Part shown: positions 26,705-37,756 of the stretch, in pieces
Position numbering within the stretch: position 1 is the first letter of the stretch
Layout of the letters: the number at the start of each line of letters is the position of its first letter
Assembly (NCBI GenBank): GCA_002011125.2
Contig: MTMF02000009.1
Location: forward strand, 960,989-1,024,988
Source of the DNA: Candidatus Hydrothermarchaeum profundi
Lineage (GTDB): Archaea; Hydrothermarchaeota; Hydrothermarchaeia; Hydrothermarchaeales; Hydrothermarchaeaceae
Direction of reading: 5' to 3'
Length of the DNA: 64,000 bases
Program-made: the position numbers and the translations under genes
The notes under the pieces: model-generated
The model's input: the letters and a program-made list of their open reading frames with translations, nothing else
The model's database searches: none
What the model was told of the DNA's origin: nothing

Positions 26705-27154
26705 TTAAATTACCTCCTTCACTACCTCGCTCCATTTAACATTCGCAAGTGTGAAGGTACATCTCCCATTCTCACCGTGCTTTTCCTTATAATAGTAGTG
26801 GATATCCCTTTTTTCTCCGTAAATACCTGAGGTTAAGCCATATAGAAACCCGCGCATGAAGTTACATCGTGATTGTCTTGTGGATAGTTCAAATGAGTTA
26901 CTCAGAGTTATGTTTATCAGCTCTTCCTTAAAGGAAATGTCAAAACCATCATAAAAACCTAAGGGGATTAAATTTTCAAGGGCCTTGTTAAGCTTTTTAT
27001 CTTGGGGTATCTCGTTTAATTGAGTAGAGTATTTATATCCCATTCTTTCGCCGAATTTGTATATTATCCCTTCTCCACCTCGGCCCGTCACGTCTACTAA
27101 ATCATTAAAAAGAGCGATTAAGTCCTCAATTTCAATCTTAAATTCTTTCATCAT
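26705..27154 (-). CDS. Protein of unknown function upstream of KaiC-like ATPase
   Basis: A protein of 149 residues with a mix of helices and strands, no membrane segment and no signal peptide. The stretch SRCNFMRGFLYGLTSGIYG followed by a basic histidine/tyrosine-rich segment and RCTFTLANVKW recalls the ends of V4R-type small-molecule-sensing domains, but the match is weak. It ends directly before the KaiC-like ATPase start, so the two should be made together and may form a sensor-ATPase pair. Confidence 0.62.
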   Translation of the reverse strand: MMKEFKIEIEDLIALFNDLVDVTGRGGEGIIYKFGERMGYKYSTQLNEIPQDKKLNKALENLIPLGFYDGFDISFKEELINITLSNSFELSTRQSRCNFMRGFLYGLTSGIYGEKRDIHYYYKEKHGENGRCTFTLANVKWSEVVKEVI

Positions 27155-27254
27155 GGTTATATTCGTCTAAGTATATTTTATATTTTTCCTTACATTTTAA
27201 TAGTTCTTCAACTAAAATATGTAAATTACCAGAAAAAGGAAGTTTTGGTTAATT

Positions 27255-28790
27255 TCACCGTTCTCCGATGAAAGTATACTCTGGAAATCTTTTCAGTATC
27301 ATACCTTCAATGCGGACAGGTAGAAGTTGTTTTGCAAGCTTTGAGGCTTCTTCTAGCTCCCACTCGGATTCCGCGTAAATATCAAAAAGCGGTTCTCCTT
27401 TGGCGACTTTTGTACCTTTGGTGATATATAGGTGTATTCCTGCGCCTTTACTCTTTGGAGAACCTGCAGCCCTAGCAACCTGCACAATCGCTTTGTTTGA
27501 TATATGCGTTACATATCCCCCCATGGGCGAATAAATAGTTTCTTTATATCTCCCGACCGATATATAGTCAGAGGTCACTTTAGGGTCTCCGCCTTGAGCC
27601 TCTATTATCTCTTTCATCTTTTTAAGAGCTTTGCCTGATTTCAATATCTCCATTGCCGCTTGTTTTCCATTCCCTTTAGTTGCGATCCCTCCAGCCTCTA
27701 GTAATATACCTGCGATATCAGTTGACTTCTCGATTAGACTACTTGGTCCTTCACCTTCTAATGCTTTCAATCCTTCTTTAGCTTCTAGCGCAGGTCCTAC
27801 AGCTCTCCCTATAGGCTTGTCACCATATGTGACAGCGCACTCAACCGTTATATCCAATCTCTCCCCTAATTCTAAGAAATCTCTAGCATATTTCCTAGCA
27901 TCTTCCATGGTGGGAATCTTAGTTTCAGAGCCCATGGGTAAGTCTATCACTACAAAATCTGCACCTACCGCATATTTTTTAGCCATGACAGAGCATAGAG
28001 CTAGATAATGAGGATCAATTGCTAAAGGATACTCGACTCTTATAAATATATCATCTGCAGGAGCAAGGTTTACACCGCCGCCCCATGCTATTATTCCATT
28101 AGTCCTATCGACTATCTCTACTATTTCGCTTGCGTTAAATGTAACTGGTGCTAAGACTTCCATAATATCCGCTGTCCCACATGCTGATGTGATAGCTCGA
28201 GAAGAAGTTTTTGGGATTGCAAGACCAGCTGCCGCTACTATAGGAACTACCAGCAACGTGATTTTGTTTCCCGGTACCCCTCCAAGACTATGCTTGTCGA
28301 ATACTGGTTTCTTCCTAATTTCTAATATTTCGCCGGTTTCAGCCATCTTTTTTGATAGATAAGCCGCTTCATCTATATTTAGCCCATTTATATAAATAGC
28401 TGAGACGAAAGCGGTAATCTCTACCTCACTTAATCTCCCGGTGACCACATCTTTGACTATAGATTCGAACTCTGCCTCACTCAGAGTAACCCCCTGCATT
28501 TTCTTTCTTATATATTCCACCGACTTGGGCTTCTCGGTAGGGGCCACTATGATATCATCGCTCTCTTTCACTCCCATAGTCTTAAGTATGTCAGCTGAGA
28601 TGCCTATCTCTCCAGCCTTTATTACGGTTTTAGTTGTATTTACTACGGCGACTATCGATTTTCCGCGTGAGAAAAGTTTTATTCTATCTTTAGGACGAAC
28701 TCCAAGTTTTTTAGCATCAGTTTCATTTAGAGTTGCTTCGTATCTCCCTATCTCTAAATCAAAGATTTTAGCTTTTAAAGTTATTTCCAT
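27255..28790 (-). CDS. deoA: AMP phosphorylase
   Basis: Archaeal AMP (NMP) phosphorylase, converting AMP and phosphate to adenine and ribose 1,5-bisphosphate. Residues 1-85 form the extra archaeal N-terminal domain. The thymidine-phosphorylase core follows, with the signature KHSLGGVPGNKITL and SRAITSACGTAD. The length of 511 fits the archaeal enzyme better than bacterial thymidine phosphorylases of about 440. Known pathway partners are ribose-1,5-bisphosphate isomerase and type III RuBisCO, neither in this window. It follows a PfkB kinase gene by 33 bases on the same strand. Confidence 0.9.
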   Translation of the reverse strand: MEITLKAKIFDLEIGRYEATLNETDAKKLGVRPKDRIKLFSRGKSIVAVVNTTKTVIKAGEIGISADILKTMGVKESDDIIVAPTEKPKSVEYIRKKMQGVTLSEAEFESIVKDVVTGRLSEVEITAFVSAIYINGLNIDEAAYLSKKMAETGEILEIRKKPVFDKHSLGGVPGNKITLLVVPIVAAAGLAIPKTSSRAITSACGTADIMEVLAPVTFNASEIVEIVDRTNGIIAWGGGVNLAPADDIFIRVEYPLAIDPHYLALCSVMAKKYAVGADFVVIDLPMGSETKIPTMEDARKYARDFLELGERLDITVECAVTYGDKPIGRAVGPALEAKEGLKALEGEGPSSLIEKSTDIAGILLEAGGIATKGNGKQAAMEILKSGKALKKMKEIIEAQGGDPKVTSDYISVGRYKETIYSPMGGYVTHISNKAIVQVARAAGSPKSKGAGIHLYITKGTKVAKGEPLFDIYAESEWELEEASKLAKQLLPVRIEGMILKRFPEYTFIGER

Positions 28791-28823
28791 TTTATCACTC
28801 TTTATATTTGTAGACTACTCTTT

Positions 28824-29747
28824 TTAAAAGAAGTGGTCTATTGACTTTTGATTTTTAGTGATCCTTTTTTGCCGAGAAATAACAAATTCTTGGAAGCGTT
28901 CTATAGATTTGAATTTTAAGTTCTTTATCCCACGGTAACTCCAGTTTGTAGCGTTTATACTAGCTACAGTATTAGCTATATTAGCGCTTTTTAAAGGATT
29001 TCCTGTCTTAAGGTATGATGAAATGAAAGCCCCAGCAAAAGAATCACCACATCCAGTAAGGTCTAGGATCTTTTGTTGGTAAGGAGTAGCGGATAGAGTT
29101 GTTTCTCCTTTTTCGATTATCGCGCTCCCGTCTATCCCAATAGTTACAACTATTAAGTTATGTTTCATTTTTTTTAATGAACTCAGAGCGTTTCCCAATC
29201 TTTTAGTCTTAGTTAATAACACGGCTTCTTCCTCGTTAAGAGAAAATACATCTACCATCGGGATAAGTTTTATAATCTCTTTCCTATATCTTGGTAGATA
29301 GCCGAGATGAGTGTTAAGGGATATTAATGCGTCCGTTTTTTTCCGTAGAAATTTTATAAAAGATGCTTGTTTAGTTGAAGCCATCGGTGCTAGATGGAAA
29401 GCCTTAGCATTCAGGTACTCCTGCGGAATGTCTCTTGGGCGTATATACACCCCTACGTTTAAGGAGTATTCCTTATAAACTGCTGTTCCATCCTTAGCAT
29501 ATTCGATCACAAAGTTTGTGCTTTTACCTCTTACTTTTTTTATGCCCCTTATATCAATTCCAGCTCTTTTGATGTCCATAAAAAAATCCTGCGGGAAGTC
29601 CTTTCCAACTCTAGAAACAACTCCTGTTTGGTTAAAAATTTTAGCGGCCATCGCAGAGTATATCGCAGCTCCTCCAAGCTGAAGCTCATAGCCGCCGTCA
29701 ATTCTCACTTTATCTATACTAGCATGCCCTATTGTAACTACGTCCAT
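28824..29747 (-). CDS. PfkB/ribokinase family sugar or nucleoside kinase
   Basis: A kinase of about 307 residues. The N-terminal DVVTIGHASIDKV and GGAAIYSAMAA, and the C-terminal DLTGCGDSFAGAFI with its catalytic aspartate, are the two PfkB signatures. ATG 29747 is preferred over ATG 29765 because AGGAGAATTC lies just before it. The position upstream of AMP phosphorylase suggests a role in nucleoside or ribose-phosphate salvage, perhaps as an ADP-dependent ribose-1-phosphate or nucleoside kinase. This is inference from context. Confidence 0.85.
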   Translation of the reverse strand: MDVVTIGHASIDKVRIDGGYELQLGGAAIYSAMAAKIFNQTGVVSRVGKDFPQDFFMDIKRAGIDIRGIKKVRGKSTNFVIEYAKDGTAVYKEYSLNVGVYIRPRDIPQEYLNAKAFHLAPMASTKQASFIKFLRKKTDALISLNTHLGYLPRYRKEIIKLIPMVDVFSLNEEEAVLLTKTKRLGNALSSLKKMKHNLIVVTIGIDGSAIIEKGETTLSATPYQQKILDLTGCGDSFAGAFISSYLKTGNPLKSANIANTVASINATNWSYRGIKNLKFKSIERFQEFVISRQKRITKNQKSIDHFF

Positions 29748-29977
29748 GAGGAATTCTCCTGGCATTCAGTAGTTAATTAATCTATTGAAATAATTATAGA
29801 TTTATTGCATTAGAGCTTTAAATTAATTCTGAGGAATATCAATAATGCTAATTTCTTTTTCAGCGTCTTTCTTATTATCCTGCGATTATAGTTAATCTCG
29901 AGTTCTCACTCTTTCTGATAGTAGTTCTGATCCTCACTCCAAAGTATTTTTATGTTTCTCTTTCAGAAGAATTTCTA

Positions 29978-30757
29978 GTGAACTCGAGATCAGTTGCAAC
30001 AAAACGGGTTAAATTTAAGAATGACAGAGGTTTAAAATTATCGGGAATATTGGATTACCCAGTATATGTTGAAAAAAAATTTCCTGCTGTGGTGATTTGT
30101 CCTCATTTTACTGGATTCAAGGAGATAAAACATTATTACAATCTCGCAAAAATTTTAACTATGAATGGTTTTGTCGCATTGAGATTTGACTTCTCAGATT
30201 GTATAGGAGAAAGCGAGGGTTCTTGTGAGGACATGATGCTCACTCACCAAGTGAGAGATGTTTTCTCTGCACTTGATTTTATGGAAAAGCAATATATTGT
30301 TGATCCTATGAGACTTGGAATCATAGGGCACTCACTTGGCGGTACTACGGCAATAGTTGCTGCAGCTAAAGATAATAGGATAAGAGCATTGGTTGTAGTT
30401 GCTCCAGCTAGAGCCGACATTTTCGGTTCTAAATTAATTGAAGAGTGGAGAAAAGATGGATATATGACTTTTAGGACTTATAAGAGAGGTGAAATTAGAG
30501 TTAAGTGGAGCTTCTATGAGGATCTTAAGAAATATGAGTTAACTAGATTAGTTAAGAAAGTCAGATGTCCACTAAGGATAATTCATGGAAGTGCAGATGA
30601 GTTATTTGATATAGAAGCTGCCAAGATATTATATGCGAATGCGAATAAGCCTAAAGACCTTAAAGTCATTGAAGGAGCCGATCATTTTTTTAATGATGAA
30701 AAATATGGAGAACAGATGATAGATCTGACTGTTGAATGGTTTAAAGAGAAACTTTAA
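29978..30757 (+). CDS. Alpha/beta hydrolase
   Basis: A serine hydrolase of 259 residues. The nucleophile elbow is GHSLGG, the acid is in HGSADELFD and the histidine in GADHFF, giving a complete catalytic triad. The oxyanion region VVICPHFTGFKEIKHY and an HGG-like start are also visible. GTG 29978 is the only reasonable start. The frame stays open upstream to base 29852 but offers no ATG, GTG or TTG. The substrate is unknown. The stop slightly overlaps the convergent DUF2769-like gene. Confidence 0.85.
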   Translation: MNSRSVATKRVKFKNDRGLKLSGILDYPVYVEKKFPAVVICPHFTGFKEIKHYYNLAKILTMNGFVALRFDFSDCIGESEGSCEDMMLTHQVRDVFSALDFMEKQYIVDPMRLGIIGHSLGGTTAIVAAAKDNRIRALVVVAPARADIFGSKLIEEWRKDGYMTFRTYKRGEIRVKWSFYEDLKKYELTRLVKKVRCPLRIIHGSADELFDIEAAKILYANANKPKDLKVIEGADHFFNDEKYGEQMIDLTVEWFKEKL

Positions 30758-31056
30758 CTGCTTTTCTCTTTCTCTAACTGCTCTCTACCAGAACCCCTAG
30801 TACAATAATACTGCCATCTCAAATTCATTTCGCTTTGGACCGGGCACGGAGGACACATGCAGCCTTTCTCTTCCTCTATCATCTCACTTTTCCCGATCCC
30901 ACAAAATAGTAATTTAGTTTCCCCAGTACCAGAATATGTGGGACATTTTCCACAGTAATTAGCACAGATCTTAGATGCAGTTTCCATTCTTTTTTTAATT
31001 TCTTCTTCTGATAACTTGGACATTTCTTTTAAAACGTCTTCATATTTTTTAGCCAT
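30754..31056 (-). CDS. DUF2769-like cysteine-rich protein
   Basis: A protein of about 100 residues with an N-terminal helix (KYEDVLKEMSKLSEEEIKK) and then a cysteine-rich region: CANYCGKCPTYS, LLFCGIGKSE, CMCPPCPV and WQYYCTRG. This pattern matches the archaeal DUF2769 family, probably binding metal or iron-sulfur clusters through CxxxCxxC and CxCxxC groups. ATG 31056 is used instead of TTG 31062. Function is unknown. It converges on the alpha/beta hydrolase. Confidence 0.8.
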   Translation of the reverse strand: MAKKYEDVLKEMSKLSEEEIKKRMETASKICANYCGKCPTYSGTGETKLLFCGIGKSEMIEEEKGCMCPPCPVQSEMNLRWQYYCTRGSGREQLEKEKSS

Positions 31057-31146
31057 AAGCAATCACAGTTGGGATTCAGCTAATAAATTATATAAAACGT
31101 TAGCATGATTATCGTAGGCTGGATTCGATTCTCAATGATTTTAAAC

Positions 31147-31800
31147 TCATTTTCTTTCTTTAAAAACATGGATTAATACCATCCCCGTGATGAAACCGCC
31201 AATATGAGCGAAATATGCGACTCCTCCAACGTTAGAACTCATCTGTGGTAATACTGTTACTCCTGTGAATAGTTGTATTATGAACCAAAACCCTAAGACC
31301 CAGATTGCTGGTAGTGTGATCCACCTTATAAAATATCCGAATATTACTATACAATGAACTCTAGCATGAGGGTATGTTACAAAATAGGCTCCTAATATTC
31401 CAGCAACTGCACCGGAGGCTCCTAGATTTGGCACAGTTGAATACGGATTGACCCATATTTGGGTTGCAGCCGCTCCTAGCCCAGATAGAATATAAAATAT
31501 TATGAATTTAAACCGTCCAACGATGTCTTCTATATTATCACCAAAGATGTAGAGGTACAGCATATTGCCCATTATGTGCATCATACCTCCGTGTAAAAAC
31601 ATAGAAGTAAGAAGCGTGTAGAGGCTAGTGCCATTCATTATATTAGCAGGTATTAGAGCATAAGCTCTAAGGAAACCAAAAAGGTCTCCACTAAAAGAGA
31701 GGGCTATTTCATACAGGAATACGACTCCATTTATTAAAATAAGGGTATATGTTACTATTGGAGTTCGCCGTGAAGGATTGTCATCTTTTATTGGAATCAT
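31147..31800 (-). CDS. Rhomboid family intramembrane serine protease
   Basis: An integral membrane protease of about 217 residues with six or so helices. The catalytic serine is S129 in NLGASGAVAG, and the histidine is H199 in AHIGGF. HGGMMHIMGNMLYLYIFG (about 70-87) provides the conserved loop and second helix. The start MIPIKDDNPSRRTP at ATG 31800 fits the family. Upstream in-frame residues would extend into the aspartokinase promoter. It is divergent from aspartokinase, with only 52 bases between the starts. Confidence 0.9.
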   Translation of the reverse strand: MIPIKDDNPSRRTPIVTYTLILINGVVFLYEIALSFSGDLFGFLRAYALIPANIMNGTSLYTLLTSMFLHGGMMHIMGNMLYLYIFGDNIEDIVGRFKFIIFYILSGLGAAATQIWVNPYSTVPNLGASGAVAGILGAYFVTYPHARVHCIVIFGYFIRWITLPAIWVLGFWFIIQLFTGVTVLPQMSSNVGGVAYFAHIGGFITGMVLIHVFKERK

Positions 31801-31852
31801 ATCCTTGTTTACCCAAACTTTAAATATAAGACTGTTGGTATTCCGGAATTTA

Positions 31853-33243
31853 ATGAGAATTGTAATGAAATTTGGAGGAAGTTCTCTCAAAAACGGAGAG
31901 ATGATTAGTAAAACAGCTCAGATAGTTAAGGACTATAAGCCGGAAGAATGTGTCCTAGTAGTTTCGGCCATGCAGGGAGTTACGGACCAGCTGATTGAAA
32001 CCGCTAACAAAATAGCTGAAGGCCTTTTAGATGAAGAAGAAATAAGAAATTTTGTTGGGGATTTACAAGAAAGGCATCGGGTTGCCACAGTGAAGGCGGT
32101 AACTGGTGAACATCAAGAACCAGTTTTAATTGATATAGAAAAATTATGCTCCGAACTCGAAAAAGTATTGATAGGTATCTCCTATGTAGGAGAGTTGACT
32201 CCTAGGTCCATAGATTATGTGATGTCTTTCGGTGAGAGGCTTTCAGCACCAATTGTATCTGGAGCCCTTAGAAGTCTTGGAGTTGAATCACAGTGGCTTA
32301 CTGGATACGATGCGGGAATTGTAACAGATTCCAATTTTGGAAGAGCAAGCCCAATATGGGATTTAACCAATGAAAGAGTTAAAGCTACTCTCTCCCCTGT
32401 GATAACTAGAGGGGAAGTTCCGGTAGTTACAGGGTTTATAGCTGGAGACATGCGTGGACGTATTACTACTTTAAGCCGTGGTGGTTCTGATTTTACTGCC
32501 GCTATCATTGGAGCCGCCTTAAGTGTGGATGAAATATGGATCTGGACGGATGTGGATGGGATAATGAGCACAGATCCTAGGATGGTCAAAGAGGCGAGAA
32601 CCATAAAAGTTATATCATTTATGGAAGCGATGGAGCTTGCTTATTTTGGTGCCAAGGTTCTTCATCCTAAAACAATCGAGCCAGCGATGGAGAAAGATAT
32701 CCCTGTGAGGGTTAGGAACACTTTTAACCCTGCTAATGAAGGCACAGTAATAGTAAGAGAGCAAGAGCAGGTTGTGGATGTTGTTAAGGCTATAAGCGTC
32801 ATGGAGAATGTGGCACTCCTCAATGTGTCTGGAGTGGGTATGATAGGAATACCTGGAGTCGCAGCAAAAGTATTTAGCGCCCTAGCAGAGGAAAAGGTGA
32901 ACATATTAATGATATCCCAAGGGTCAAGTGAGGTTAATATCTCAATCATAGTTGAGAAGGAAGACCTTAAAAAGGCTGTGAGAATCTTAGAGAGGGTTTT
33001 TGCTGATAAGAGTATTGTTAAAGATGTTCAATACAATGAGGATGTAGCTATAATCGCGGTAGTTGGAGCTGGAATGAGAGGTACTAAGGGGGTAGCTGCT
33101 AGAGTATTTAAGGCAGTAGCAGATGCTGGTGTTAACGTATTAATGATAGCTCAGGGTTCGAGCGAAGTAAATATATCATTCATCGTTCTAAGAAAAGATG
33201 CCGTTAAAGCGGCAAAGGCCCTCCATGATGAGTTTATAAAGAA

Positions 33244-33247
<4 letters not shown>
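31853..33247 (+). CDS. lysC: Aspartate kinase
   Basis: Phosphorylates aspartate in the first step to lysine, threonine and methionine. [11 protein letters not shown] is the N-terminal nucleotide-binding motif, and [10 protein letters not shown] and [13 protein letters not shown] belong to the kinase core. Two ACT domains at the C-terminus ([20 protein letters not shown] and the very similar [19 protein letters not shown]) provide allosteric control by amino acids. ATG 31853 (MRIVMKFGG) is chosen over TTG 31778, which would start inside the rhomboid gene. Length is 464 residues. The stop overlaps the convergent argG stop by 4 bases. Confidence 0.95.
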
Positions 33248-34407
<1,160 letters not shown>

Positions 34408-34507
34408 TTATGTTTCCTCCATCTTTCTATAGAAGTAATTAGATATAAAAAGTATTTCTAAAAGAGGGTATAGATTTTTTTTAATATTTTCAAGGATCAT
34501 TTTCAGA

Positions 34508-37500
34508 TTACTCGAAATCTTCTAATCTCAGCTCATGAACGTGTCCTTTATGGTATTCGTCAATGGATCTTATGCTCATCTCTCCTTTCTTTATACTTTC
34601 TAAGGCCATCACAGCCGCTTTCGCTCCAGTTAAAGTTGTAATATAGGGTATATTCAGGTCTACTGCGTATCTCCTAATATAATACCCGTCAGTGAAAGGG
34701 ATCTTGCCTCCAGTCGGAGTGTTTATAATGAGGTCGACCTCTCTCGCCATCATTATATCGAGTATATTTGGTGAGCCTTCTCTAATTTTTTTAACTAAGT
34801 TACCAGGGATACCATTTTTTTCGAGTATTTGAAGTGTTCCATCAGTTGCAAGAATTTTAAACCCTAGTTCATGAAACTTCCTTGCTATCGGGATAATTTT
34901 TTCTCCATCTCCTCTTCTTATACTTATAAAGACTTTACCTTCCCTTGGCAGAGCATTTCCAGCTGCGAGCTGGGATTTAAAATAGGCTTTTCCAAAATCA
35001 AAATCGATGCCCATCACTTCTCCAGTCGACTTCATTTCTGGACCAAGCACCGGATCAACTCCGGGAAGTTTTACAAATGGGAATACGGCTTCTTTTACTG
35101 CAACATGACGTATTTTCCTTTCTCCGATATACCCCAATTCTTTGAGGGTCTTACCGATCATCACTTTAGTTGCGATCTTTGCCATCGGGACTCCAATTGC
35201 TTTACTCACATATGGAATAGTTCTGCTTGCTCGGGGATTGGCTTCTAACACATAAACTACCTCATCCTTCACTGCATACTGGATGTTCAAAAGCCCTACT
35301 ACATTTAATTCTCTAGCGAGGCTAATAGTATATTCTTTTATCTTTCTAATAACCTCCTTACCAAGAGTCTGAGGTGGGAGTACGCAGGCCGAGTCACCAG
35401 AGTGGATTCCTGCGTGTTCGATATGCTCCATTATACCCCCTATGAAGACATCTTTTCCATCGGAAACAGCATCGACGTCAACCTCAACAGCGTCCTGAAG
35501 GAACTTATCCACAAGTACGGGATGGTCTTCGGAAACATCCACCGCTTCTTTCATATATTTTTTCATCTGAAAGTCATCGTAAACTATCTCCATTGCTCTC
35601 CCGCCTAGTACGTAAGATGGTCTAACTAGAACTGGATATCCTATCCTTTCAGCTATCTCTAGGGCATCTTCAATAGAATATCCTGTGCCATATGCAGCTT
35701 GAGGAATACCAAGCTTATTGAGTACCTCTGTAAACTTCTCTCTATCCTCCGCTCTATCTATATCTTTAGGAGACGTTCCAATGATTTTTACTCCTTTTTT
35801 CGCTAAGGGTACCGCTAAATTTAGGGAGGTTTGACCTCCAAATTGCACTATTACTCCATCCGGCTTCTCCTTTTCTATAATATTCATGACATCCTCAAAA
35901 GTCAGAGGCTCGAAATAAAGCTTATCGGATGTATCGTAGTCGGTAGAGACCGTTTCAGGGTTATTATTGATAATAATAGCTTCTATTCCCTCTTCTCTTA
36001 ATGAAAGTACCCCATGTACACAGCAGTAATCGAACTCTATACCTTGGGCGATTCTTATTGGTCCTCCTCCTAAAATTATTATCTTTTTTTTGGAGGTCAC
36101 CATTACCTCATCAAATTCGTCATATGAGGAGTAATAGTAGGGAGTTGCAGCTTGAAATTCAGCCGCGCATGTATCAACCATTTTATACACGGGTTTTATA
36201 CTATTCCTGCGTTTTCTAACATCTCCCTCTTTAACCTGCCAGATAAATGCTAGTTGCTTATCAGAGAACCCTAGTCTTTTAGCTGATTTGAGGAGGCTAT
36301 CAGGCGCGTTGTAAAGGTTATATTTCGCAAGCCTCTCTTCCATTTTTAATATATTTCTAATTTTCTCTAAGAAAAAGGGGCTAATTCCTGTGAGTTTATT
36401 GATCTCTCCTACGCTCAGTCCAGCTTTTAGTGCGTCGTAGATATAAAATATCCGAGCATCTGTTGGTGTTTTTAAATTTCTTTTTATAACTTCTAGATCC
36501 CTTTCCTCTTTTCTTCCATCGCAACAGATACCAAGTCTTCTTATGTCTAAAGATCGTATTGCTTTTTGAAGGCTCTCCTCAAAGCTTCTCCCAATTGCCA
36601 TCACTTCTCCAGTCGACTTCATCTGCGTACCTATTTCTTTTTCTGCTGTGCTAAACTTGTCGAAGGGCCATCGAGGTATCTTAGTAACCACATAATCTAG
36701 TGCAGGTTCAAAGCAAGCGGGAGTTTCTTTAGTCACATCGTTAGGTATTTCATCTAACGTCATGCCCACTGCTATCTTCGCAGCAATTTTAGCAATCGGA
36801 TAGCCTGTAGCCTTGGAAGCGAGAGCAGAGCTTCTCGATACTCTCGGGTTTACCTCTATTACATAATATTCCCATTTGTACGGGTTGACTGCAAATTGAA
36901 TATTACAACCCCCCTCGATTTTTAATGCTCTAATTATCTTTAGAGCCGCGCTTCTTAAGCGTTGATGATCATTATCACTAAGGGTCTGAGCAGGAGCCAC
37001 GACTATACTCTCTCCTGTATGGATTCCCATTGGGTCAATGTTTTCCATGTTGCAGACTGTAATGCAATTGTCTGCTCTATCCCGCATTACCTCATATTCG
37101 AATTCATACCAGCCTAAGAGAGATTTCTCAATGAGAATCTGATGAACCATACTAGCTTCTAGTCCTCTTTTCGCTATTTTTTCTAAATCCGTTTCATTTC
37201 TAGCTACGCCGCCACCTGTTCCACCTAAAGTGTATGCGGGTCTTATTATAACTGGATAACCTATCTTCTCGGCGGCAACTTTAGCATCGTCTAAAGTAGT
37301 AACCGCATAGCTTTCAGGTATAGGTTCATTTATGTCTATCATAAGTTTGGCAAATAACTCCCGATCTTCAGCTTGCTTGATCGTTTCTACCGAAGTTCCG
37401 AGGGTTTCAACACAGTTTTCCTTAAATACACCTAAATCTGCCAATTGGGCGGTTAGGTTTAAACCGGTTTGACCTCCCATAGTACCTAAGAATCCGTCAG

Positions 37501-37756
37501 GTTTCTCTTTTTTTATTATCTCTGCCACTATCTCAGGTTGAAGAGGTTCTATGTAAATGGTATCAGCTATCTCTTTATCGGTTTGAATAGTAGCGGGATT
37601 GGAATTCACTAATACTACTTTATAGCCTTCTTCTCTCAGCGATTTACAAGCTTGGGATCCTGAATAGTCGAATTCAGCTGCTTGGCCAATTATGATCGGT
37701 CCAGAACCCACTACCATGATTTTCTCTATATCTTCACGTTTTGGCGACTTTTTCAC
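34508..37756 (-). CDS. carB: Carbamoyl-phosphate synthase large subunit
   Basis: Makes carbamoyl phosphate from bicarbonate, ammonia and ATP for arginine and pyrimidines. The two homologous ATP-grasp halves are visible: KIMVVGSGPIIIGQAAEFDYSG at the N-terminus and KIIILGGGPIRIAQGIEFDYCC about halfway. The C-terminal MGS-like allosteric domain ends in TPTGGKIPFTDGYYIRRYAVD. The length of 1082 is normal for an unsplit CarB. In many archaea this chain is split in two, but here it is one gene. The GTG start overlaps the carA stop by 4 bases. Confidence 0.97.
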   Translation of the reverse strand: MKKSPKREDIEKIMVVGSGPIIIGQAAEFDYSGSQACKSLREEGYKVVLVNSNPATIQTDKEIADTIYIEPLQPEIVAEIIKKEKPDGFLGTMGGQTGLNLTAQLADLGVFKENCVETLGTSVETIKQAEDRELFAKLMIDINEPIPESYAVTTLDDAKVAAEKIGYPVIIRPAYTLGGTGGGVARNETDLEKIAKRGLEASMVHQILIEKSLLGWYEFEYEVMRDRADNCITVCNMENIDPMGIHTGESIVVAPAQTLSDNDHQRLRSAALKIIRALKIEGGCNIQFAVNPYKWEYYVIEVNPRVSRSSALASKATGYPIAKIAAKIAVGMTLDEIPNDVTKETPACFEPALDYVVTKIPRWPFDKFSTAEKEIGTQMKSTGEVMAIGRSFEESLQKAIRSLDIRRLGICCDGRKEERDLEVIKRNLKTPTDARIFYIYDALKAGLSVGEINKLTGISPFFLEKIRNILKMEERLAKYNLYNAPDSLLKSAKRLGFSDKQLAFIWQVKEGDVRKRRNSIKPVYKMVDTCAAEFQAATPYYYSSYDEFDEVMVTSKKKIIILGGGPIRIAQGIEFDYCCVHGVLSLREEGIEAIIINNNPETVSTDYDTSDKLYFEPLTFEDVMNIIEKEKPDGVIVQFGGQTSLNLAVPLAKKGVKIIGTSPKDIDRAEDREKFTEVLNKLGIPQAAYGTGYSIEDALEIAERIGYPVLVRPSYVLGGRAMEIVYDDFQMKKYMKEAVDVSEDHPVLVDKFLQDAVEVDVDAVSDGKDVFIGGIMEHIEHAGIHSGDSACVLPPQTLGKEVIRKIKEYTISLARELNVVGLLNIQYAVKDEVVYVLEANPRASRTIPYVSKAIGVPMAKIATKVMIGKTLKELGYIGERKIRHVAVKEAVFPFVKLPGVDPVLGPEMKSTGEVMGIDFDFGKAYFKSQLAAGNALPREGKVFISIRRGDGEKIIPIARKFHELGFKILATDGTLQILEKNGIPGNLVKKIREGSPNILDIMMAREVDLIINTPTGGKIPFTDGYYIRRYAVDLNIPYITTLTGAKAAVMALESIKKGEMSIRSIDEYHKGHVHELRLEDFE

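Noticed and set aside
29766-29977. A gene or small RNA in the 212-base gap before the hydrolase
   Set aside because: The frame upstream of the GTG is open but has no start codon, and no clear C/D-type boxes are visible. I see only AT-rich promoter-like sequence.
31778-31852. Extended N-termini for aspartokinase and for rhomboid
   Set aside because: The extensions would overlap each other and cover the TATA-like region. The conserved N-termini begin at ATG 31853 and ATG 31800.
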